This document shows, in pieces, positions 8,254 through 16,735 of a stretch of DNA of 64,000 bases. The stretch is from contig NZ_FOZM01000005.1 of the NCBI RefSeq assembly GCF_900114675.1, positions 1 to 64,000 on the forward strand. The letters run 5' to 3'. Below the pieces are notes generated by a model. It saw nothing but the letters and a program-made list of their open reading frames with translations. It was not told the DNA's origin and did not search any database. Source of the stretch: Yoonia litorea. Its GTDB lineage: Bacteria; Pseudomonadota; Alphaproteobacteria; Rhodobacterales; Rhodobacteraceae. Both the position numbers and the translations under genes were made by a program. Position 1 is the stretch's first letter, and every line of letters begins with the position of its first letter.

Positions 8254-9350
8254 GAAATCCGCGTGAATTTTCTTTCATCAAAGATGAAAACCCGCAGGGG
8301 CCCGTTTCCGCATACGATCGCGGGCCTTATGATGCGGAGCCGCTGGCGGAAGAGGATCTGTGGTTCCTGCCGCCGGACGATCATCCGCCGGGCGAGGCCG
8401 CGTATGAGGTGCCCTTGCCACGTGCGGACCAGCGGCCTTTGGTCGATGTGGCGGCCTGGGCAGCGGCAGAGGCGGCGCTGGCGGGGCGGCTGGCTGATCT
8501 GGCACTTCTCCTTGGCCGACTGGCCGCGCGTCTGGAGGCAGGACCTGCGGGCTGGCGTCAGCGGCTGGCGCTGCGCGAGGCGGCGGATCTCAGCTGGCTG
8601 GCCGGTGACCGCGTCCCGATGGAGCGGCTGGCGCTCTGGCTGACGTTGCGCGTGGGGGGCGAGGGCGATGATGCACAGGCGCTCGCACGCGCAGGCTGGG
8701 CGGCGCGGCGGTTGACGCAAGCGCCTGCGCCAAAGGATGACCTGGCGGGGTTTCTAGGGCGGTTTGCTCCTGAGGCAGATGACGGCCTTGCCGATCAGAT
8801 CGCCGATTGGACGGATGTGATGGGGCAGGGGGCATCACTGCATCCGATCACGCAGGCTGCGCTATCCTATCACATCTGGCCCGTGGTGGGCTTTGCCGCA
8901 GGCCACCCGAGCCTGCCGATGATCGAGGCCGCAGTTGTCGCGGCGCGTCATGCGGCAGTCAACATCGCGGGGCTGGGCTTCCTGCCGCTCAGTATCGGCG
9001 GGGCAGGGGGCCTGCGCGGGCACGGCACGGCGGCGGAGCGTCTGGCGGCCTGGGTCAGCGGCGCGGATCAGGCGGCGCGGGCGACCTTGCGGCAGTTGGA
9101 CGGCCTGGCCGCATGGCAGGCGAAGGCCGAGGCGGAAACGCAAGGGTGGTCTGGCAAGACGCCACGCGCCCTTGCGGCGCTTCTGGCGGAATGGCCCTTG
9201 GTCAGTGCCCCGATGGCCGAGGCGGAAACCGGCGCGAGCCGGGCGGCGGTGCAGAGGAACCTGAATCGCCTGACCGAGGCCGGATTGATCCGCGAAGTCA
9301 CGGGGCAGAGGCGGTATCGGATGTGGGCGGCTACATCACAGACGAGATGA
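8250..9350 (+). CDS. Winged-helix protein of the RHE_PE00001/DUF1612-like type
   Basis: About 366 residues, very Ala/Leu-rich. The middle (ALAGRLADLALLLGRLAARL, then LREAADLSWLAGDRVPMERL) resembles the helical domain of RHE_PE00001/DUF1612-like plasmid proteins. The C-terminus is a clear winged helix (GASRAAVQRNLNRLTEAGLI, then REVTGQRRYRMWAA). Fic-like relatives use a similar arrangement, but no Fic catalytic motif is present. Four in-frame starts (GTG 8223, ATG 8232, 8241, 8250) lie within the palindrome and none has a ribosome-binding site; 8250 is given because it leaves the palindrome upstream. Function unknown, probably DNA binding. The family match is tentative. Confidence 0.6.
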   Translation: MRNPREFSFIKDENPQGPVSAYDRGPYDAEPLAEEDLWFLPPDDHPPGEAAYEVPLPRADQRPLVDVAAWAAAEAALAGRLADLALLLGRLAARLEAGPAGWRQRLALREAADLSWLAGDRVPMERLALWLTLRVGGEGDDAQALARAGWAARRLTQAPAPKDDLAGFLGRFAPEADDGLADQIADWTDVMGQGASLHPITQAALSYHIWPVVGFAAGHPSLPMIEAAVVAARHAAVNIAGLGFLPLSIGGAGGLRGHGTAAERLAAWVSGADQAARATLRQLDGLAAWQAKAEAETQGWSGKTPRALAALLAEWPLVSAPMAEAETGASRAAVQRNLNRLTEAGLIREVTGQRRYRMWAATSQTR

Positions 9351-9460
9351 CCTCGACCAATGTCTCGTTAGAAATTTCAGTTGCCATATGACTGCCGATT
9401 ATTTTCCGACAGCTTGCTTCATTAGACAAGAAAGAGAGCGATAAGGCGTTGCTTCGGGCG

Positions 9461-9478
9461 ATACATTTCGTGACATAT
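9461..9478 (+). promoter_or_regulatory. Candidate response-regulator box
   Basis: ATACATTTCGTGACATAT: two half-sites (TACA and GACA) exactly 10 bp apart, 113 bp before the 9591 lipoprotein gene. Same pattern as the boxes at 13311, 15598, 28031 and 29465, with one mismatch. Confidence 0.4.
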
Positions 9479-9590
9479 CCGTGCCTGACCTCGACTGAAC
9501 AAATAGATAGGTCCATGTTGATTGTTCTCGGTCGGGACCCTGTGATGACGCAGTCATCGTTTGATCCCGCATACCTCTGGGAGCTGCAGC

Positions 9591-10217
9591 ATGAGTTACT
9601 CTTTGAATAGACGACAGGTACTGATTGGCCTGCCATTGACTCTGTCTGCCTGCACTGCATCGCAAGTATGGGCCCCCGACGATGTTGTGGCTCGCGCAAT
9701 CTATCGCGATCCTGGTCCAAAGCATCTTACGCTTTATACAATGAAGAACGTTGGCTCCGACAACGGTGCGCATTCCGCTTTGTTGATCAACGCCAGTCAG
9801 CGCGTGATTTTTGATCCTGCGGGAGCATGGGAACAGCGTCAGATGCCAGAACGCAATGACGTTCTGTTTGGTGCCAGTCCACAGTTAGAGCAGTACTACG
9901 TGAGCTTTCATGCGCGCGTCACATATTACGTCGTTGGTCAAACTGTTGCGGTGACAGATGATGTTGCCGAGCGCGCATTAACACTGGCGTTACAAGCCGG
10001 CCCCGCGCCACAGGCAAACTGCTCTCGCTTTACATCCCGTCTGTTGCGGCAGTTGCCGGGTTTTGGTGCAATCAGGCAGACATGGTTTCCGAACAAACTG
10101 TCGGATGACTTCGGGACACTACCCGGCGCATCCTATCGTGAGTATCGCGAAGATGACGCGGACGACAAAAATGTCGCCGCACGCCAAATTGCAGCGGCTC
10201 TTGAGGCAGGCAACTAG
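9591..10217 (+). CDS. Lipoprotein with possible permuted papain-like fold
   Basis: 208-residue exported protein. The N-terminus NRRQVLIGLPLTLSAC combines an Arg pair and a lipobox (LSAC), so it is probably a membrane-anchored periplasmic lipoprotein. GAHSALLINASQRVIFDPAG (His) is followed about 100 residues later by NCSRFTSRLLRQLPGF (Cys). The order His then Cys is what circularly permuted NlpC/P60 (YaeF/YiiX-like) enzymes show, so a peptidase or acyl hydrolase acting on cell wall or lipid is possible. That assignment is inference. The start is chosen for GGGAG upstream and for the signal. It opens the copper island and has a candidate response-regulator box upstream. Confidence 0.6.
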   Translation: MSYSLNRRQVLIGLPLTLSACTASQVWAPDDVVARAIYRDPGPKHLTLYTMKNVGSDNGAHSALLINASQRVIFDPAGAWEQRQMPERNDVLFGASPQLEQYYVSFHARVTYYVVGQTVAVTDDVAERALTLALQAGPAPQANCSRFTSRLLRQLPGFGAIRQTWFPNKLSDDFGTLPGASYREYREDDADDKNVAARQIAAALEAGN

Positions 10218-10252
10218 GTACAATCAGTCATTGGAGAGGGACGATCGTCGTC

Positions 10253-10459
10253 CTACAATATCGAATAGCCTGTTCGGCCATCGGCACAGATCACGTTGTG
10301 AACACGGGTGTCACTTGATCCGTCCAATGAACAGCCCGTTGGGAGTGCCAATTCGCGTGTCGCGATCTCATCTTTGAAGGGGCAGGTCTTTTCGGCGGTC
10401 GCGCATGCTCCAAGAAGGAGCAAACCGGCCGTAACGAGAACAGACTTTCGCCTTATCAT
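10253..10459 (-). CDS. Small secreted lipoprotein
   Basis: 68 residues. The N-terminal signal ends in the lipobox LLGAC, and the mature part has four further Cys (TCPFKDEI, TGCSLD, VICADG), about half of which could pair. It starts directly after the stop of the DUF2933 gene on the same strand, so the two form an operon. Similar small lipoproteins are common in roseobacters but this one is not recognised. A periplasmic metal-related role is inferred only from its neighbours. Confidence 0.6.
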   Translation of the reverse strand: MIRRKSVLVTAGLLLLGACATAEKTCPFKDEIATRELALPTGCSLDGSSDTRVHNVICADGRTGYSIL

Positions 10460-10768
10460 CTATTGGCGAGACACCTTGGGGACGGCAGCTGACGCATCTT
10501 CGAAAGCAGCATCATTGGCTTGCTTCGAGGCTTTGTCATTCGCGGTGCTATGACAGGATTTACCCATCATCTTGAACATCAGGACATGCGCACCGATGCA
10601 AAGCGCGATCGGGGCAAAAAGGCTCAGGTTAGACCACATGCCGGCGACCGTGCCGCCCGCAAGAAGGAAAGCGCCAACAGGCAGCAACATGACTGCGCAG
10701 CAGGCCATCATACCCCAATGCATCACCTTCGAGGCACTTTCAGACTTGGCCGTATCCTTGTTTTCCAT
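10460..10768 (-). CDS. DUF2933-like small membrane protein
   Basis: 102 residues with two transmembrane helices (HWGMMACCAVMLLPVGAFLL and LFAPIALCIGAHVLMFKMM), a Cys pair in the first helix and a hydrophilic tail with a Cys-His pair (SCHS). The HWGMM-CC pattern is characteristic of DUF2933 proteins, which are found in many copper and mercury resistance clusters. Function is unproven; the Cys/Met pattern in the membrane suggests metal binding. Operon with the following lipoprotein gene. The upstream gap contains a weak CueR-like site and a response-regulator-like box. Confidence 0.7.
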   Translation of the reverse strand: MENKDTAKSESASKVMHWGMMACCAVMLLPVGAFLLAGGTVAGMWSNLSLFAPIALCIGAHVLMFKMMGKSCHSTANDKASKQANDAAFEDASAAVPKVSRQ

Positions 10769-10802
10769 AGCGGATTTATCCTTGACGACAAAAATTTGTA
10801 TA

Positions 10803-10853
10803 ACGATGCGCGCTTCTGGCGGGTGAAAGTCAAGGATACATTTGGGTAAATTT
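10803..10853. promoter_or_regulatory. Intergenic control region of DUF2933 and L,D-transpeptidase 1
   Basis: On the minus strand TTGACT (10828-10833) is followed by 19 bp with a weak TTC...GAA dyad, resembling a degraded MerR-type promoter for the DUF2933 gene. On the plus strand ATACATTTGGGTAAATTT (10836-10853) resembles the response-regulator box at 13311, with a mismatch in the second half-site (TAAA instead of TACA). Confidence 0.35.
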
Positions 10854-10986
10854 TAGTTGTGGCCCCAACTCCGCATTTTCTTGTTGATTCATGATAAATC
10901 CCGAAGGCTGGCTTGCACGAATCGATATCGCTGTTCAGTCAACAAGTCACCAATTCTTTGAACAATTGCAGTCGGAACAAGCCAAA

Positions 10987-11712
10987 ATGCACGATTTGAA
11001 AAGACGCCGCTTTCTTGCAACTGCCACTGCACTGTTTTCAGCACCTTTGGCGGGCTGGGCCCAAGAAGAGCAGGCTAGTGCAGATATCAATGAAGAGCCG
11101 CGGCGCCCGATATCCGACCGTTCGATGTGGGCACGATGGGACGCACGGGTGACACCTGTGAACTATGATCCTATGTCATCCAATCCCTGGGGTCTGCACC
11201 CTCGGTTCTTGCCGCAGCGGGTTGTTGCTAATCCCGGGTTGGTTCCAGGCGACATACATGTAGATGCCGTCGCCCGATATCTCTACCATATCCAAGCCGA
11301 CGGCACCGCCATGCGGTACGGCGTGGCAATTGCCAAGGGCGATCTCTACGAACCCGGTGTTTACACGATCAGAAGAAAGGCGCGTTGGCCGATCTGGACG
11401 CCAACAGCTTCGATGATCGAGCGGGAGCCCGAGGTTTATGGGCCATTCGAAAATGGCATGGACGGTGGACCGTCGAACCCGCTGGGCGCGCGCGCCTTGT
11501 ATCTTTATGAGGGGAACCGCGACACCTATCTGCGGATCCATGGCACGCCTCAGCCACGATCAATCGGTGGGCGGGCCAGTTCCGGCTGTGTGCGCATGGT
11601 GATGGCACACATCATAGATCTTTACCCCCAAGTCAGCACTGGTGTGACTGCTTACCTCTATCCGCCGGAGAATCTGATCTCTCCGCGGAGTGAAATTGAT
11701 CCTGCGGCGTGA
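10987..11712 (+). CDS. L,D-transpeptidase 1 (YkuD family, exported)
   Basis: 241 residues. Twin-arginine-like signal KRRRFLATATALFSAPLAG, then a YkuD domain in the C-terminal half with LRIHGT and, 15 residues on, SSGCVRM carrying the catalytic Cys and the conserved Arg. These enzymes form 3-3 peptidoglycan cross-links or anchor proteins to the wall in the periplasm. The start at 10987 gives the signal peptide directly after a plausible GGAACAAG site; an in-frame start at 10891 would add a non-signal leader. It is the first of three L,D-transpeptidases in the island. Divergent from the DUF2933 operon. Confidence 0.88.
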   Translation: MHDLKRRRFLATATALFSAPLAGWAQEEQASADINEEPRRPISDRSMWARWDARVTPVNYDPMSSNPWGLHPRFLPQRVVANPGLVPGDIHVDAVARYLYHIQADGTAMRYGVAIAKGDLYEPGVYTIRRKARWPIWTPTASMIEREPEVYGPFENGMDGGPSNPLGARALYLYEGNRDTYLRIHGTPQPRSIGGRASSGCVRMVMAHIIDLYPQVSTGVTAYLYPPENLISPRSEIDPAA

Positions 11713-11730
11713 TGGCTGAGAGCCGATAGT

Positions 11731-12021
11731 TTAACCCGTTTCAGTTGTATCGGGCAGTTGGGTGCAAATCGGCCGGCCTCTGACGGTACGTAGTGGCAGG
11801 TAAGTCGTTTCAACGGGACCAGCATATTCGTAGACGTAACAGCCGTCTGCTGGGTCAATCCGTACCCGGTTAAGGTCTTGATTGGGTGCGACCATCGTCA
11901 AAACCTGCTCTGGCAGGTTCGTGATAAAGCCTGAATTCGTCGTCACTTCGGGACCCGAGGCCGCAGAACACGCAGCAATTACAGATGGTGAAAGACACCA
12001 AATCAAACGACGAAGTCTCAT
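11731..12021 (-). CDS. Small exported lipoprotein
   Basis: 96 residues. Signal peptide RRLIWCLSPSVIAACSA with a lipobox-like end. The mature protein has two Cys (GCYVYEY and PICTQL), which could form one disulfide. Not recognised. Last gene of a minus-strand run DUF411, membrane protein, lipoprotein, and convergent with L,D-transpeptidase 1 (18-bp gap). A role in the periplasmic copper response is inferred only from position. Confidence 0.55.
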   Translation of the reverse strand: MRLRRLIWCLSPSVIAACSAASGPEVTTNSGFITNLPEQVLTMVAPNQDLNRVRIDPADGCYVYEYAGPVETTYLPLRTVRGRPICTQLPDTTETG

Positions 12022-12115
12022 ACCTTAATCCCTACATCTTGATAGATTTCCAAAGCGACAATCATTTAGAGTTCTTTCATTTCATTTCTACAAAGGTACA
12101 CCGACACCACCCGTC

Positions 12116-12817
12116 TTACAAAGCAGATGCTGAGCCATCTGTTCCAAAAAGCCGGGAAAGCCCGCTTGAATAGACTGTCACCAAGAGGACTAATCCGATT
12201 GCTGCCACTATGATTGGTGCGACGGGCAGCGACTGGCGTCGGCGTTGCAGATCTTTCTGTTTGTTGGCGATGACCGCCAGATGGCTGATGATCGCACCGG
12301 GCAATAGCGCGTAGAGGTACACGCCAGAGATATTTTCGAATAGATACGACTTCGAAAGTGTGGGTCCAACGACCTTCAAGGCTGTAAATCGGTTGCCCCC
12401 GAAAGAGCCGAACCAGTCTGCGGAAAGTACATAGATCAGGATATGCATCGCGACGAATGTCAGTGCCCGCACCGCGGAATCGCTCGCCAGATAGACTGCG
12501 GCTGACATTTGTTCGCATTGTTTCCCATGCACAGCCAAAAGGAAACCGACGTAGTTGACGATGAAGACGACTGGGATCCCGTTCGTAAAAACCTGTCTCA
12601 GAAAACGACTGGCGGCCGCCGGGTAATTGATCAGTGTCGTGGCGAAATCCGGCGTGTGAAGTACAAAAACCACAAGGAGTGGGACGATGCTTGCGACGCT
12701 CAGAAGTATAAGATTCCAACAAAAACGGCCAAAACCTAGGCGAGGGCTAAAGTACCTCTCAAAGCGCTCTTCAGCCAACACGTCAGGCGTAGCTGGCAAA
12801 AACCTGCGTTGTCCCAT
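12116..12817 (-). CDS. Five-helix integral membrane protein, unknown
   Basis: Up to 233 residues with about five hydrophobic helices (NLILLSVASIVPLLVVFVLH, VVFIVNYVGFLLAV, ALTFVAMHILIYVLS, VYLYALLPGAIISHL, IIVAAIGLVLLVTVY). Not recognised. The frame from 12817 overlaps the DUF411 gene by 35 bp; a GTG at 12781 just after the DUF411 stop would avoid this and still keep all helices, but neither has a clear ribosome-binding site. Translational coupling with DUF411 suggests a partner for that periplasmic metal protein. Confidence 0.6.
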   Translation of the reverse strand: MGQRRFLPATPDVLAEERFERYFSPRLGFGRFCWNLILLSVASIVPLLVVFVLHTPDFATTLINYPAAASRFLRQVFTNGIPVVFIVNYVGFLLAVHGKQCEQMSAAVYLASDSAVRALTFVAMHILIYVLSADWFGSFGGNRFTALKVVGPTLSKSYLFENISGVYLYALLPGAIISHLAVIANKQKDLQRRRQSLPVAPIIVAAIGLVLLVTVYSSGLSRLFGTDGSASAL

Positions 12818-13232
12818 CGTTCATCACAAGCAAAACTTCGTAGGCGTCGCCGGTGCCTGCTGCACCCATTCCGGGTGATCCCATCGGCATGCCGGGTACT
12901 GTCAGGCCGCGCGCATCCGGTGTTTCGGCCATCAAACGCAGAATTTCGCGGGCGGGGACGTGACCTTCGACGAAATAATCCCCGATCAGTGCCGTATGAC
13001 AACCAGACAGGTCAGATGTGATGCCGAGCCCATCCTTCATGGCCCACAAAACCTCCTGATCGACATCTTCGACATCGACAGACAGCCCTGCATCAACGAC
13101 CGTCGAAACCCATGCCGCGCAGCATCCGCAGGTGGGCGTCTTCGCGACGCGCATGACCGGTGCCGTTTGTCCGAAGGCCGCCCCAGCGATGACCGCGCTT
13201 GCAGAACCAAGTAAAAAGTGCCGTCTGATCAT
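12783..13232 (-). CDS. DUF411 periplasmic metal-binding protein
   Basis: 149 residues. Signal peptide with an Arg pair (IRRHFLLGSASAVIAGAAFG), then the DUF411 domain: TPTCGCCAAWV, a thioredoxin-like CxxC variant, followed by CHTALIGDYFVEGHVPA. The C-terminal part has a Met-rich stretch (PGMPMGSPGMGAAG). DUF411 proteins occur in copper and cadmium resistance clusters and are thought to bind metal in the periplasm. It is divergent from the two-component system, with a candidate response-regulator box in the gap. Confidence 0.85.
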   Translation of the reverse strand: MIRRHFLLGSASAVIAGAAFGQTAPVMRVAKTPTCGCCAAWVSTVVDAGLSVDVEDVDQEVLWAMKDGLGITSDLSGCHTALIGDYFVEGHVPAREILRLMAETPDARGLTVPGMPMGSPGMGAAGTGDAYEVLLVMNDGTTQVFASYA

Positions 13233-13310
13233 TGCGAGTTCCTAATTTGCTTATAGCTACACTAGATTGTTCAACAGGTTGTGTCGAGCATTGCCCAATC
13301 GACCCTTCTG

Positions 13311-13329
13311 TTACATTTGGCTACAAACA
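13311..13329 (+). promoter_or_regulatory. Candidate response-regulator box (self-control)
   Basis: TTACATTTGGCTACAAACA: TACA and TACA 10 bp apart, between the divergent DUF411 gene and the response-regulator gene, 42 bp before the latter. Best match of the set together with 15598 and 28031. Confidence 0.5.
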
Positions 13330-13370
13330 TGAGACGGGCAATTCCGCTGAAAGACAGGTATGTTGTTTGA

Positions 13371-14090
13371 ATGACACTATCTCCGCACATCCTCATCGTT
13401 GATGACCACCAAGAAATTCGAAAGTCTGTTTCGCGGTATCTGGAGCGGAGCGGAATGCGCACATCCGTTGCCGAGGATGCCGCTGAAATGGACATTCGGC
13501 TCGCCGAACAAAAATTTGATCTGATTGTCTTGGATGTCATGATGCCAGGCGAAGACGGTTTGAGTGCGTGCAAGCGTCTGCACGAGACAATCAAAACCCC
13601 AATTCTTATGCTGACAGCCATGGGTGATGACGATGATCGGATTGCTGGCCTTGACGGTGGGGCTGACGATTATCTGGCGAAGCCGTTTAATCCAAGGGAA
13701 CTACTGGCCCGCATTAACGCTATCCTCCGCCGGACTGAGCAAATCCCGGAAATTGCGTCCTTCTCTGGCAAATGGCTGCGCTTCGCTCATCTTAAACTCG
13801 ACTATGATGGACGCACATTGTTCGATGGAGATGGTACGAGAACACTGCTGACAACGAGCGAACTAAAACTTCTGACGATCCTGCTCGAACGTCCACGGGC
13901 GGTGCTCAGCCGCGACCAGCTTCTTGAGCTGAGCGCAGGCCGGGTGGCTGGTCCACTCGATCGGACGATTGACAATCAGATCAGTCGCCTGCGTCGGAAA
14001 ATCGAACAGGATGTATTGCGCCCACGTGTGATCGCGACGGTCAGAAATCGGGGTTATAGCCTGACTGCGGACGTTGAAGTGTTGGAGTGA
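13371..14090 (+). CDS. OmpR-family response regulator (copper type)
   Basis: 239 residues. Receiver domain with Asp11/Asp12, phosphoacceptor Asp55 (LIVLDVMMPG), Thr82 and Lys104 (LAKPF). C-terminal winged-helix DNA-binding domain (TTSELKLLTILLERPRAVLS, then DRTIDNQISRLRRKIEQ). It overlaps the sensor kinase gene by four bases, so the pair is coupled. OmpR-family regulators bind tandem half-sites about 10-11 bp apart. The TACA-N6-TACA repeats in this island, including one 42 bp upstream of this gene, are therefore likely to be its sites. Copper sensing is inferred from the neighbours and from the kinase's Met/His-rich loop. Confidence 0.92.
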   Translation: MTLSPHILIVDDHQEIRKSVSRYLERSGMRTSVAEDAAEMDIRLAEQKFDLIVLDVMMPGEDGLSACKRLHETIKTPILMLTAMGDDDDRIAGLDGGADDYLAKPFNPRELLARINAILRRTEQIPEIASFSGKWLRFAHLKLDYDGRTLFDGDGTRTLLTTSELKLLTILLERPRAVLSRDQLLELSAGRVAGPLDRTIDNQISRLRRKIEQDVLRPRVIATVRNRGYSLTADVEVLE

Positions 14091-15544
14091 CGTCGGTGGT
14101 GTGGAAGCTCAGAACACAGATTGCACTTCTGGTTCTCGCAGTGCTGTGCGTCGCGCAGGCTTTGAGCCTATGGTTCTTTGTCGATGAAAGATCGCTCGCT
14201 GTGCAGGCTGCGATTGGTGCCGAAGCGGCCGGTCGCGCCGCCAATGTTGCCCAACTTGTCGAAGGTGCGCCCGACGATTTGCATTCACGGATCATTCAGG
14301 CGGCCACATCGCCGTTAGTCAGCTTTGAGCTTTCAGATATCCCGTCGGTCGCACATGGCAATCATGACGAAGGTGGCGCGGTTGAGGCTCGTGTTCGTGC
14401 GCTGTTGGGTGACAGTTATAGCCGGGACATTCGGGTTGAAGTGCATGAAATCGAACAGGGGTTGCTACCGCTTCCAAACCTTTCGCCAGAGATGGCCGAG
14501 ATGCATGCCGAGATGATGAGGGGGAGCCTGGCAGCCATTGAGATGGAATTATCAATCGCGTTGGCAGGTGGTGAATGGCTGAACGTTGGCACAAGGTTTG
14601 AGCGGCCTCCGCTCCAATGGTCAACTGCATCAAATGTATCCTTTGTGATAACAGCAACACTTCTATTACTTGCAAGCTTTTGGTTCATTCTCCGGCGTTT
14701 GACGGGGCCTCTCAACGGTTTGGCGATGGCCGCAGAACGTCTGGGGCGTGGAGCAGGTGAGGGGCCGCTACCTGTTGTCGGACCGAAGGAGGTTCAAGAC
14801 CTGACAAAGGCATTTAACACCATGCAGGATCGCTTGACCCGGTTTGTTTCGGATCGCACGCAAATGCTAGCCGCACTTGCGCATGACCTTCGCTCACCTT
14901 TGACCGCTCTGCGGGTGCGCGCTGAGATGGTCGACGATGATGAAACGCGAACATCACTTGTGGCATCAGGAGAAGAAATGCAACAGATGGTGGATGCCAC
15001 ACTGGACTTTGCAAAGGGTGTTGGGCAGCACGAGGAAGTCTGCCCAACCGATGTTCGCGAATTACTTGGCGATATTCAGAACGATGGTTTGACGGTATTG
15101 TCCGATCAATCCGTGATGGTCCCCGCTAAGCCGACCTCATTGCGTCGAGCACTTAAAAATCTCATCGAGAATGCCATTCGCTACGGAAAACAGGCCGAAG
15201 TCTCTTGGGAGGCGACTGATGGCTATCTTGCGCTCTACATTGACGATCGCGGACCAGGAATACCGCCTAGCGAACTCGACAGTGTTTTTGGCCCCTACGT
15301 CAGGCTTGAAAGGTCGCGGTCGCGTGACACTGGCGGCCATGGTTTGGGGTTGTCGATTGCGAGAAGCATCATCCTTGGACATGGCGGAACAGTTGAATTG
15401 GCAAATAAGGAAAAAGGCGGACTCCGTGCTATCGTGAAGTTGCCCTTTGCGCCTAGCTCAAAGCAGACGGAAGATTTGACCGAGAACGAAGCACGTAGAA
15501 CTTCTCCGATCGAAGAACGACATCATCAAAGTGTCGATGCTTGA
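14087..15544 (+). CDS. Sensor histidine kinase (copper type)
   Basis: 485 residues. Helix 1 (IALLVLAVLCVAQALSLWFF, residues 11-31), a periplasmic sensor region, helix 2 (about 184-203), HAMP linker, then HisKA with His266 in LAHDLRSPLTAL and the ATP-binding domain (NLIENAIRYG, DDRGPGIPP, GGHGLGLS). The periplasmic part carries HGNHDEGG and a Met/His cluster at 135-144 (EMAEMHAEMM), the type of residues that bind Cu(I) or Ag(I). Start is a GTG overlapping the response-regulator stop (GTGA). It probably detects periplasmic copper. Confidence 0.9.
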   Translation: MTSVVWKLRTQIALLVLAVLCVAQALSLWFFVDERSLAVQAAIGAEAAGRAANVAQLVEGAPDDLHSRIIQAATSPLVSFELSDIPSVAHGNHDEGGAVEARVRALLGDSYSRDIRVEVHEIEQGLLPLPNLSPEMAEMHAEMMRGSLAAIEMELSIALAGGEWLNVGTRFERPPLQWSTASNVSFVITATLLLLASFWFILRRLTGPLNGLAMAAERLGRGAGEGPLPVVGPKEVQDLTKAFNTMQDRLTRFVSDRTQMLAALAHDLRSPLTALRVRAEMVDDDETRTSLVASGEEMQQMVDATLDFAKGVGQHEEVCPTDVRELLGDIQNDGLTVLSDQSVMVPAKPTSLRRALKNLIENAIRYGKQAEVSWEATDGYLALYIDDRGPGIPPSELDSVFGPYVRLERSRSRDTGGHGLGLSIARSIILGHGGTVELANKEKGGLRAIVKLPFAPSSKQTEDLTENEARRTSPIEERHHQSVDA

Positions 15545-15597
15545 GAAATTGAACGTCAGGCACGGTGCGATAGCAGGCTGCTACCTGTCGAGGGGCG

Positions 15598-15615
15598 TTA
15601 CATATCAATACAAAA
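15598..15615 (+). promoter_or_regulatory. Candidate response-regulator box
   Basis: TTACATATCAATACAAAA: TACA-N6-TACA, 81 bp before the L,D-transpeptidase 2 gene that opens the cytochrome and multicopper oxidase operon. Nearly the same as the box at 28031. Confidence 0.5.
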
Positions 15616-15695
15616 AACAGACCTGAGTCCTATTCTTGAAATGCTGTTGTCAGGCTAGAAGTAGATCAAAGAAAATCAAAAACAGGCAGCAAATC

Positions 15696-16265
15696 ATGGC
15701 AATCAATCCCCAACTTATCTCTCGTCGTACGTTCGTTGCATCTGTAGGCGCAGCCACACTTGCTGCGCCTTCTCTGTTGTCGGCTCAAGAGCTGACCGGT
15801 GTTTCGCGTAACATCGCATCGTTTCGGCCGCATAACTGGCAAGATCACTTTGATAGCATCGGGAAAGGCATCCTACTTGCAGATACTGGAGGGCGCTTCC
15901 TGCAACACTGGACGGCCGATGGGGAGATGCGCCTTTATCCCACCTCTGTTCCCTTGTCAGATGACTTGACGCGCCTGGGATACACCGAGGTGATCGACAA
16001 AAAGGTTGCGCCCGGCTGGGGCCCAACGCCCGCGATGCGTGAACGTAACCCTGAATGGCCAGCCTATATTCCCGGTGGTGACCCGCGTAATCCTCTGGGA
16101 TCTCATGCACTTTACCTGTCGTGGCAATACTATCGCATTCACGGTACGCAGGACACGCGCAAGATCGGACGTCAGTCATCGAACGGCTGTATTGGGCTGT
16201 ACAACGAACAGATTGAAGAGGTGTTCGGCCGCACCCCAATCGGGACACAGGTCAAACTGATCTGA
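15696..16265 (+). CDS. L,D-transpeptidase 2 (YkuD family, Tat-type signal)
   Basis: 189 residues. Tat-like signal SRRTFVASVGAATLAAPSLL, then a YkuD domain with YRIHGT and, further on, SSNGCIGLYN holding the catalytic Cys. The residue two after the Cys, usually Arg or Asn, is Gly here. The family's conserved PGGDPRNPLGSHAL-type stretch precedes the active site. The start at 15696 has AGGCAGC upstream. First gene of an operon with four cytochromes and a multicopper oxidase (stop overlaps the next start by one base), an unusual place for a wall enzyme. A response-regulator box lies 81 bp upstream. Confidence 0.88.
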   Translation: MAINPQLISRRTFVASVGAATLAAPSLLSAQELTGVSRNIASFRPHNWQDHFDSIGKGILLADTGGRFLQHWTADGEMRLYPTSVPLSDDLTRLGYTEVIDKKVAPGWGPTPAMRERNPEWPAYIPGGDPRNPLGSHALYLSWQYYRIHGTQDTRKIGRQSSNGCIGLYNEQIEEVFGRTPIGTQVKLI

Positions 16266-16723
16266 TGGACAAGTCAGCAGTATTTATTGTCGGGTTCTTC
16301 GTCATCGGTGGCGCCGGTTTTGTCTGGCAGCAGATGCAGCCGGCACCACCTGTCAACGGACATTCAATGTCACCCGCTGACATGAGCGGGCTTGAGGTCG
16401 GTGACCCTATCGTACAGGTTAATTTGCCGGCCGAACTGACTGAAAATGCCCAAGTTGGTCAGCGTGTGTTTGAGGCGGCTTGCGCAGATTGCCATGGTGT
16501 CAATGCAGCTGGTCAAAACGGGATTGCGCCACCGCTGGTTCACATAACTTACGAACCGGGTCATCATGGGGATGAGGCATTTCTGCGTGCAGCAAGAAAT
16601 GGAGTCGTTGCGCATCACTGGGAGTTCGGCAACATGCCGGCGGTCGAAGGTGTTACAGACGGCGATGTCAAGCTGGTCGTTGCCTATATCCGGGAATTGC
16701 AGCGAGCCAATGGAATCTACTGA
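16265..16723 (+). CDS. Membrane-anchored c-type cytochrome
   Basis: 152 residues. Uncleaved or cleaved N-terminal helix (AVFIVGFFVIGGAGFVW), then a class I cytochrome c domain with the haem motif CADCH at about residues 76-80 and a distal Met in GNMPAVEG. The linker includes GHSMSPADMSG. A monohaem electron carrier in the periplasm, part of the operon leading to the multicopper oxidase. The start overlaps the preceding stop (TGATG). Confidence 0.85.
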   Translation: MDKSAVFIVGFFVIGGAGFVWQQMQPAPPVNGHSMSPADMSGLEVGDPIVQVNLPAELTENAQVGQRVFEAACADCHGVNAAGQNGIAPPLVHITYEPGHHGDEAFLRAARNGVVAHHWEFGNMPAVEGVTDGDVKLVVAYIRELQRANGIY

Positions 16724-16735
16724 AAGGGACGACAG

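Noticed and set aside
9331-9516. 61-codon minus-strand frame starting MDLSICSVEVRHG
   Set aside because: Protein-like composition, but no ribosome-binding site, it covers the upstream region of the 9591 gene with a response-regulator-like box, and no family is recognised.
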